From the NCBI RefSeq assembly GCF_030149515.1, contig NZ_JASBRI010000022.1:279537-343536 (forward strand): a DNA stretch of 64,000 bases. The letters run 5' to 3'. A model generated the notes under the pieces. That model made no database searches, had not been told where the DNA came from, and saw only the letters and a program-made list of their open reading frames with translations. Shown piece after piece: positions 58,961 to 64,000 of this stretch (positions are counted from its first letter, which is position 1; every line of letters starts with the position of its first letter). The translations under genes and the position numbers were made by a program. The DNA is from Maricaulis sp. (GTDB lineage Bacteria > Pseudomonadota > Alphaproteobacteria > Caulobacterales > Maricaulaceae).

Positions 58961-59596
58961 ATGCCGCGTCCCCTGATCTGGCTTCTGATTGCCGCCCCCG
59001 CGGTGATGATGATCGCGTTTTTCACCCTGATGCTGACCGCGAACAATGATCCGGTCGAGCGCCGGGCCGGGGTGCGTGTCAGCGGAGAGGCCGATATCGG
59101 CGGCCCGTTCACCCTGGTCGACCATACCGGCACGACCGTGACCGACGCGGATTTTCACGGCCGGGCCATGCTGATCTATTTCGGCTATACCTACTGCCCG
59201 GACATCTGCCCCTTCTCGCTGCAGATCATGGGCGCCGCCCTGGACCAGCTCGATCCCGCGGAGCGGGCCCGTATCCAGCCCGTCCTGATCACGGTCGACC
59301 CCCAGCGCGACACGGTGGAACAACTGGCCCGATACGTGACCTCGCCGGCCTTCCCCGACGGCCTTGTCGGCCTGACCGGGACGGAAGAACAGATTGCCGA
59401 GGCCGCCGGAGCCTACCGCATCGTCTATCGCCGCGCCGAAACCGAAGAGGCGGGCGATTATCTGATGGACCATTCCTCCATCGTCTATCTGATGGATGGC
59501 GAAGGCGAATTCGTCGACATCTTCACCCACGGCACCGATCCGCAAGCCATGGCGGCGCGGTTGCAAGACTTCCTTGAGGAAGAGGGCGCATCCTAG
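58961..59596 (+). CDS. senC: SCO1/SenC copper chaperone for cytochrome oxidase
   Basis: 211 residues. One N-terminal membrane anchor (about 4-26), then a thioredoxin fold with the copper cysteines in YFGYTYCPDICPFSL and the distal histidine in LMDHSSIVYLM. It delivers copper to cytochrome oxidase CuA or CuB. TGGAGTCCG before ATG 58961. Divergent from regBA, the usual Rhodobacter-like linkage. Confidence 0.95.
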   Translation: MPRPLIWLLIAAPAVMMIAFFTLMLTANNDPVERRAGVRVSGEADIGGPFTLVDHTGTTVTDADFHGRAMLIYFGYTYCPDICPFSLQIMGAALDQLDPAERARIQPVLITVDPQRDTVEQLARYVTSPAFPDGLVGLTGTEEQIAEAAGAYRIVYRRAETEEAGDYLMDHSSIVYLMDGEGEFVDIFTHGTDPQAMAARLQDFLEEEGAS

Positions 59597-59654
59597 CGCA
59601 GCATCACACGGCCCGCCCCCGCGTCCCTTGCAGGACGGGCCCACAGGAGACGTC

Positions 59655-60917
59655 ATGCTCTACTCCATGTACGAGTTCAACCGGATGGCCATGACGCCAT
59701 GGCGCGCCGCCGCGAATGCGACGCGGCGCTCCCTGCGGGCACCCTGGAATCCGATGGGCGAGACCATTGCCGGGCGCACCATGGCGGCTGCCGCCGAATT
59801 GTTCGAAAGCGTCACCCGCCGCTACGGCAAGCCGGAATGGATGCTGGAGGAGACCGAGATCAACGGCCGGCGCGTGGGCGTGAGCGAACGCGCCGTCTGG
59901 CAAAAACCCTGGTGCAACCTGCTGCATTTCGAACGCGACCACGATGCGCTGATGGCGGCGCGCGGCGATACGCCGGATCCGAAAGTCCTGTTCGTCGCCC
60001 CGATGTCGGGCCACTACGCCACGCTGCTGCGCGGCACGGTGGAAACCTTCCTGCCCGATCATGACGTCTATATCACCGACTGGATCGATGCCCGCATGGT
60101 GCCGGTCATCGAAGGCCGGTTCGATCTTGACGATTTTGCGGCCTATATCCGCGAGATGATTGCCTTTCTGGGACCCGACGTGCATGTGGTCGCGGTCTGC
60201 CAGCCCGGCCCGCCGACCCTGTCGGCGATCTCCCTGATGGCCCAGGACGGGGATCCCGCCCGCCCGGCCTCGATGACCTTCATGGGCTCGCCCATCGACA
60301 CCCGGCTGTCCCCGACCGTGCCCAACAAGCTGGCCGAGGAGAAACCCTATGACTGGTTCGCCGGCAATCTCATCCACACCGTGCCGGCCCCCAATCCGGG
60401 CGCCTTCCGCCGCGTCTATCCGGGCTTCTTGCAGCTCGCCGGCTTCATGAACATGAATCTCGACCGGCATGTCGATGCACACTGGAACTTCTTCACCCAC
60501 CTCGTGGAGGGCGATGGCGACAGTGCGGAAAAGCACCGTGCCTTCTACGACGAGTATCTGGCGGTGATGGACCTGTCCGAGGAATTCTACCTGCAGACCA
60601 TTCGCGACGTGTTCCAGGAGCACAAACTGGCGCGCGGCGAGCAATTGCATCACGGCAAGCCGGTCGATCCGTCCGCCATTACCGATATCGCCCTGCTGAC
60701 CGTCGAGGGCGAGAATGACGATATCTCCGGCATCGGCCAGACCCAGGCCGCGCACACGCTGTGTTCTCGCCTGCCGGAAGGGCTGCAGATGGACTGGATC
60801 CAGCCCGATGTCGGCCATTACGGCGTCTTCAACGGCCGCCGGTTCCGCGAGCATATCGCCCCGAAGATGAAGGCCTTCATGCGCGAACAGGGCGCCGAGG
60901 CCCTGGCCCGGCGCTAG
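59655..60917 (+). CDS. phaZ: Intracellular PHA depolymerase
   Basis: 420 residues, PhaZ-type alpha/beta hydrolase that mobilises polyhydroxyalkanoate granules. The lipase-like box has cysteine as nucleophile, VVAVCQPGPPTLSAI, as in intracellular PhaZ. MTPWRAAANATRRSL is the typical N-terminus, LLTVEGENDDISG the acid and QPDVGHYGVFNG the histidine. AGGAGA precedes ATG 59655. Terminator at 60958. No PHA synthase is in the window. Confidence 0.95.
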   Translation: MLYSMYEFNRMAMTPWRAAANATRRSLRAPWNPMGETIAGRTMAAAAELFESVTRRYGKPEWMLEETEINGRRVGVSERAVWQKPWCNLLHFERDHDALMAARGDTPDPKVLFVAPMSGHYATLLRGTVETFLPDHDVYITDWIDARMVPVIEGRFDLDDFAAYIREMIAFLGPDVHVVAVCQPGPPTLSAISLMAQDGDPARPASMTFMGSPIDTRLSPTVPNKLAEEKPYDWFAGNLIHTVPAPNPGAFRRVYPGFLQLAGFMNMNLDRHVDAHWNFFTHLVEGDGDSAEKHRAFYDEYLAVMDLSEEFYLQTIRDVFQEHKLARGEQLHHGKPVDPSAITDIALLTVEGENDDISGIGQTQAAHTLCSRLPEGLQMDWIQPDVGHYGVFNGRRFREHIAPKMKAFMREQGAEALARR

Positions 60918-60957
60918 GGTCTGCGGTTTTTCGCAACTTGCACCGCATCGCCATGAC

Positions 60958-60989
60958 AAAGCCCGGCAGCGGATGCCGCCGGGCTTTTT
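60958..60989. terminator. Bidirectional terminator after phaZ
   Basis: AAAGCCCGGC (60958-60967) pairs with GCCGGGCTTT (60978-60987), followed by TT on the plus strand and, on the minus strand, by TTTGTC. It separates the convergent phaZ and the exported unknown gene at 61009. Confidence 0.85.
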
Positions 60990-61008
60990 GCCGTGAGCGC
61001 CTGTATGG

Positions 61009-62574
61009 CTAGGGCCCTTCGGCGGTGAAGCTCAGGCCGAGCGCGTTATAGTCGAACGTGCCCGCCTCGACCTGTTCGACGATCGTGCCGACGGAGATCG
61101 GCTCGGGCGGCGACATGTCGATGGTCAGGCTGCCGCCCCGATTGATGAATTCGGTCAGCGCGGTGGACAATTGCGCCAGCATGGGCCGGGGCACCTCCGG
61201 CGGTGCCGCCATCAGGCCCATGGCAGCCATGGCGCCCGTCTGGATCCGCAATTCTTCCCTGGTGACGCCCTGGGCCGCGGCTCCGGCATCCAGCGCGCGG
61301 TCGAGCAGCGACATGTCGACCAGGCGCAGGGAGATGTTATGCAGCACGATCGGCGCCATGAGTTTCAGCGCGGCATCGGCCTGGGCCTCCTCGCCGGCGC
61401 CGGCCTCCATCGAGGCCGCAAACTCGGGCAGCGCCTCGAAATATTCGTTGTAGCCGCCGACATCCTGGTTCATCTCGATGCGCAGACCGTCGGTCAGCTC
61501 GATGAAGTTCTCGCCCTCGGTCCAGGCCCGGCCCGTGGCTTCGTCGTATATGCCGTGGGACTGCATCCGCACTTCCAGCTGTTCATAGCCCAGCATGCCC
61601 AGCCCCATGGCCAGCTGCGCACCGGATTCCTTCGCCGCATCGGGAATGAGACGCATCGAATCCAGAGACATTTGCGTGATATACCGCGAACCGGACTGTT
61701 CGATCCGGGCGGTCATATTGTCCAGCGCGAGGTGGACGCCTTCGGCATCGGCCAGGAAACCGCGCATGGCGAAGCGGTCGAATACGTCCACCTGCGGCGT
61801 CAGCGAGCCGTAATAGGCGCTCATCACCGCATTCTCGTCACCGCCCGCAGCGATCGTGTCCATCAGGTCGGAATAGGCGCCGGACTGGAACCCGGTGAGC
61901 GAAAACTCGTCCAGGCGCACCGTTACCGGACCGCTCTGCGAGGACCCGTCGACCCGCAGCCCCATGAGGGCAATGCGGCCGAGTTCGATATCGGAATAGT
62001 CCTGCATGACGAACTGCTCGATGGCGATATCGAAGGGGCCGCCCTCGTCTTCGCCGGTCACGCTGAAGCCTTCGAAACCGGCCGAGGCGAAGCGGTAGTC
62101 CGACCAGTCGGGATCGAAATCCCCGTCCTCGCCGGAAAAGACGCGCACCAGATCGCGCACGAAGGCGGCATTGGGCTCGTCGACGGAAATCCGGGCAATC
62201 CGCATCATGCCCTCACCGTCGGCATCGCTCGCCGAAACGCCTTCCAGGGCGACGCCGTCAAACATGACATCGCCGGCAGTATCCAGGCGCGGCGCATCGA
62301 AGATAAGCCGCTCGACACGCATTTCCTCGGGACCGTCGATATCGGTGTCCTCGCCCTTCACGTCGAGATCGCGGATGACGACATCGGACAGGATGTAGCG
62401 GCCCCGGGACCAGTCGGCGCGGGCATAGCTGACGCTGTCGCCGTCCCGTGCGAACCCCATGCGTTCGATGGCCGCCTCGGCCGCCGCGCGGTTCTGGGCC
62501 TGTGCCTCACCGTGCGGGAGAAGCAGGGCCGCAAAGCCGGCTGCGGCAACGGCTGACAGGAGCTGATTTGTCAT
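61009..62574 (-). CDS. Exported protein of unknown function
   Basis: 521 residues with a signal peptide (about 1-27, ending AQAQ) and GAGGGG nine bases before the ATG. The mature protein is acidic with repeated beta-type patterns (DVVIRDLDVKGED, MRVERLIFDAPRLDTAGDV, FDGVALEGVSASDADGEGM), which resembles DUF945-like or AsmA-like periplasmic proteins; I cannot assign it. Helical stretches follow in the second half. Single gene between phaZ and the PBP gene. Confidence 0.75.
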   Translation of the reverse strand: MTNQLLSAVAAAGFAALLLPHGEAQAQNRAAAEAAIERMGFARDGDSVSYARADWSRGRYILSDVVIRDLDVKGEDTDIDGPEEMRVERLIFDAPRLDTAGDVMFDGVALEGVSASDADGEGMMRIARISVDEPNAAFVRDLVRVFSGEDGDFDPDWSDYRFASAGFEGFSVTGEDEGGPFDIAIEQFVMQDYSDIELGRIALMGLRVDGSSQSGPVTVRLDEFSLTGFQSGAYSDLMDTIAAGGDENAVMSAYYGSLTPQVDVFDRFAMRGFLADAEGVHLALDNMTARIEQSGSRYITQMSLDSMRLIPDAAKESGAQLAMGLGMLGYEQLEVRMQSHGIYDEATGRAWTEGENFIELTDGLRIEMNQDVGGYNEYFEALPEFAASMEAGAGEEAQADAALKLMAPIVLHNISLRLVDMSLLDRALDAGAAAQGVTREELRIQTGAMAAMGLMAAPPEVPRPMLAQLSTALTEFINRGGSLTIDMSPPEPISVGTIVEQVEAGTFDYNALGLSFTAEGP

Positions 62575-62679
62575 GTGATCCCCTCTCTTTCAGGAATAGG
62601 TGTCGATGCGGTCCCTCGCGCACGAGTTTAACACCGCGATCACGACACGTCCTTGAAATCCGGGTCACCGGGCCGGGGA

Positions 62680-64000
62680 TTACTCCCCGCCGCGTCCCCC
62701 CAGGGAGGCGAGGAAGGCACCGATGGGGTCTTCCGTCTCCCGCTGCGCTTCGGGCTCGGGTCGGGGGGCCGGAAGCGGTGGCACCGGCTCCGCCGGGCTT
62801 GCGGCCGGCAGCCGCTCCGTCCCCAGCCCCTGGCGGGGCGCGGCGCGCATATAGGCGCTGAAAATCCGGGCCGGCGGACCGCCGCCGGTCGCGCGGGTCG
62901 GGGCATTGTCGTCATTGCCGGTCCACACCGCCGTGACCAGATCGCCGGCAAAACCGGCAAACCAGGCATCGCGGAACTCGTTCGTCGTGCCCGTCTTGCC
63001 ACCGGTCGTCAGGCCGGGCACCGCCGCATTGCGGCCGGTTCCCTCGCGCACCACGGTCAGCATCAGATCGTGCATGCGCGCCGCCGTACGCTGGTCCAGA
63101 ACCAGGTCGCCGGGATCTTCGGGCACGGCGAACAGGGGTTCGCCCCCGGCCGTTTCGATGGCAGCGATGCCATAGGCCTCGGCGCGGTAACCGCCATTGA
63201 CGAAGGGCGCATAGGCCGCCGCCAGCTCGACCGGCGTGACCTCGTAGGCGCCCAGCGCGAGCGAACGGTCGACCCGCATCGGGCTGGACACGCCGAGCCG
63301 CCGGGCCAGCCGCGCAACATGGCCCCGGCCGGTCTCTTCGGCGATCTGCACGGCGATGGAATTGGACGAGCGGGCAAAGGCTTCGCGCAGCGTCATCTCG
63401 CCGCGATAGGTGTCGTTGTAATTCTGCGGTTCCCAGTCGCCGACACGCACCGGCCGGTCGTCGCGCACATCGTCCGGCGACAGGCCGGCTTCGAAGGCCG
63501 AGGCATAGACGAAGGCCTTGAAGGCCGAGCCGGGCTGCCGGCTGGCCAGGATCGCGCGATTGAATTGCGAACGGACATAGGACCGCCCGCCGACCATGGC
63601 ACGCACGGACCCGTCATGCGCCAGCGAGACCAGTGCACCCTCGCTGACCCCGGCGGCGCGGGCCGGATCGGCCAGCACGCCCTCCAGAGCGGCTTCAGCA
63701 GCGCGCTGGGCATCCACATCAAGCGTCGTGCGCACCACCAGATCGCCATGGCTGGGACCGGCGATTTCGCGGACGGACGGGAAAATCCAGTCGATGAAAT
63801 ACTGCGCGCCCGGGCTCGAAGCACCGCGCGATACGCGGATCGGCGTGCTGGCAGCCGCAACGCGTTCGGCCTCGGTGATGCGGCCGGTCTGCATCATCAG
63901 GTCGAGCACGACCGTGGCCCGCGCTGCCGCGCGGCTGGCATCATTGACCGGGCTGTAGCGCGAGGGCGCCTTCAGGAGGCCGGCCAGCAGCGCCGCCTCG
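62680..64000 (-). CDS. Class A penicillin-binding protein, 5' end beyond window
   Basis: About 440 C-terminal codons of a bifunctional peptidoglycan synthase. The right edge shows the end of the transglycosylase domain (EAALLAGLLKAPSRYSPV). The transpeptidase has RQPGSAFKAFVYAS (S-x-x-K), ARSSNSIAVQ (S-x-N) and TGGKTGTTNEFRDAWF (K-T-G). The end is proline-rich (PVPPLPAPRPEPEAQ). It cross-links cell wall in the periplasm; PBP1a-like, exact type uncertain. Confidence 0.93.
   Translation of the reverse strand, partial: EAALLAGLLKAPSRYSPVNDASRAAARATVVLDLMMQTGRITEAERVAAASTPIRVSRGASSPGAQYFIDWIFPSVREIAGPSHGDLVVRTTLDVDAQRAAEAALEGVLADPARAAGVSEGALVSLAHDGSVRAMVGGRSYVRSQFNRAILASRQPGSAFKAFVYASAFEAGLSPDDVRDDRPVRVGDWEPQNYNDTYRGEMTLREAFARSSNSIAVQIAEETGRGHVARLARRLGVSSPMRVDRSLALGAYEVTPVELAAAYAPFVNGGYRAEAYGIAAIETAGGEPLFAVPEDPGDLVLDQRTAARMHDLMLTVVREGTGRNAAVPGLTTGGKTGTTNEFRDAWFAGFAGDLVTAVWTGNDDNAPTRATGGGPPARIFSAYMRAAPRQGLGTERLPAASPAEPVPPLPAPRPEPEAQRETEDPIGAFLASLGGRGGE

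Overview
The window is GC-rich, densely packed chromosomal DNA of an alphaproteobacterium. The evidence is the fabA-fabB-fabI block, a zapE/mdh/sucCD neighbourhood, sdhCDAB, a RegB-RegA (ActSR) redox pair next to a SenC/SCO protein, split ccmABCDG genes beside ftsY and septation protein A, and an intracellular polyhydroxyalkanoate depolymerase. The membrane-bound LytTR regulators, DUF2306 proteins and autotransporter protease suggest the Hyphomonadaceae/Maricaulaceae side of the class; that family-level call is inference. I see no rRNA, tRNA, CRISPR array, prophage or intact insertion sequence.

Layout. 1-6.2 kb: a truncated metallo-beta-lactamase-fold gene, an SH3-like protein, fabA-fabB, a secreted alpha/beta hydrolase, fabI and a CatB-type acetyltransferase. 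6.2-9.3 kb: an oxygenase, an acyltransferase-3 protein and a divergent LytTR regulator. 9.5-11.6 kb: sucC-sucD. 11.7-14.6 kb: two tandem paralogues that read as catalytically dead GGDEF-EAL proteins. 14.8-21.3 kb: an accessory block with DoxX, a broken DUF2306 fragment, carotenoid oxygenase, DUF2141, two LytTR regulators flanking DUF2306, a universal stress protein and a GNAT enzyme. 21.5-28.1 kb: TspO-like protein, mdh, DUF3291, an XRE/membrane-protein pair, O-methyltransferase, zapE, a tiny membrane protein, thioesterase and iron alcohol dehydrogenase. 28.2-36.2 kb: STAS-like protein, methylmalonate-semialdehyde dehydrogenase, a serine protease autotransporter, ArsR, a methyltransferase-like protein and a PlsC-like acyltransferase. 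36.2-36.6 kb: a non-coding stretch with four tandem hairpins and a 29-residue reading frame. 36.6-40.4 kb: the succinate dehydrogenase operon with a DUF3052 gene inside it. 40.6-49 kb: SDR, a DUF885 peptidase gene with an in-frame amber codon, mtaB-ftsY-EamA-yciB, and a MarR protein with a histone-H1-like tail. 48.7-51.5 kb: ccmABCDG. 51.7-54.4 kb: aconitase. The end holds DUF1223, an isochorismatase/monooxygenase pair, regBA/senC, phaZ, an unknown exported protein and a truncated class A PBP.

How it works together. Four TCA cycle enzymes (aconitase, succinyl-CoA synthetase, succinate dehydrogenase, malate dehydrogenase) lie in the window. Respiration is supported by cytochrome c biogenesis (ccm), copper delivery to oxidase (SCO) and redox control (RegBA). 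Membrane lipid supply is served by fabA/B/I and PlsC. The accessory blocks hold most of the unexplained biology.

Most notable observations: the amber codon at 43206 in an otherwise intact DUF885 gene; the tandem pseudo-GGDEF-EAL pair; the riboswitch-like hairpin array at 36268-36380; the MarR-H1-tail fusion; and the LytTR-DUF2306 cluster that sits inside what is usually a compact zapE-mdh-sucCD locus.
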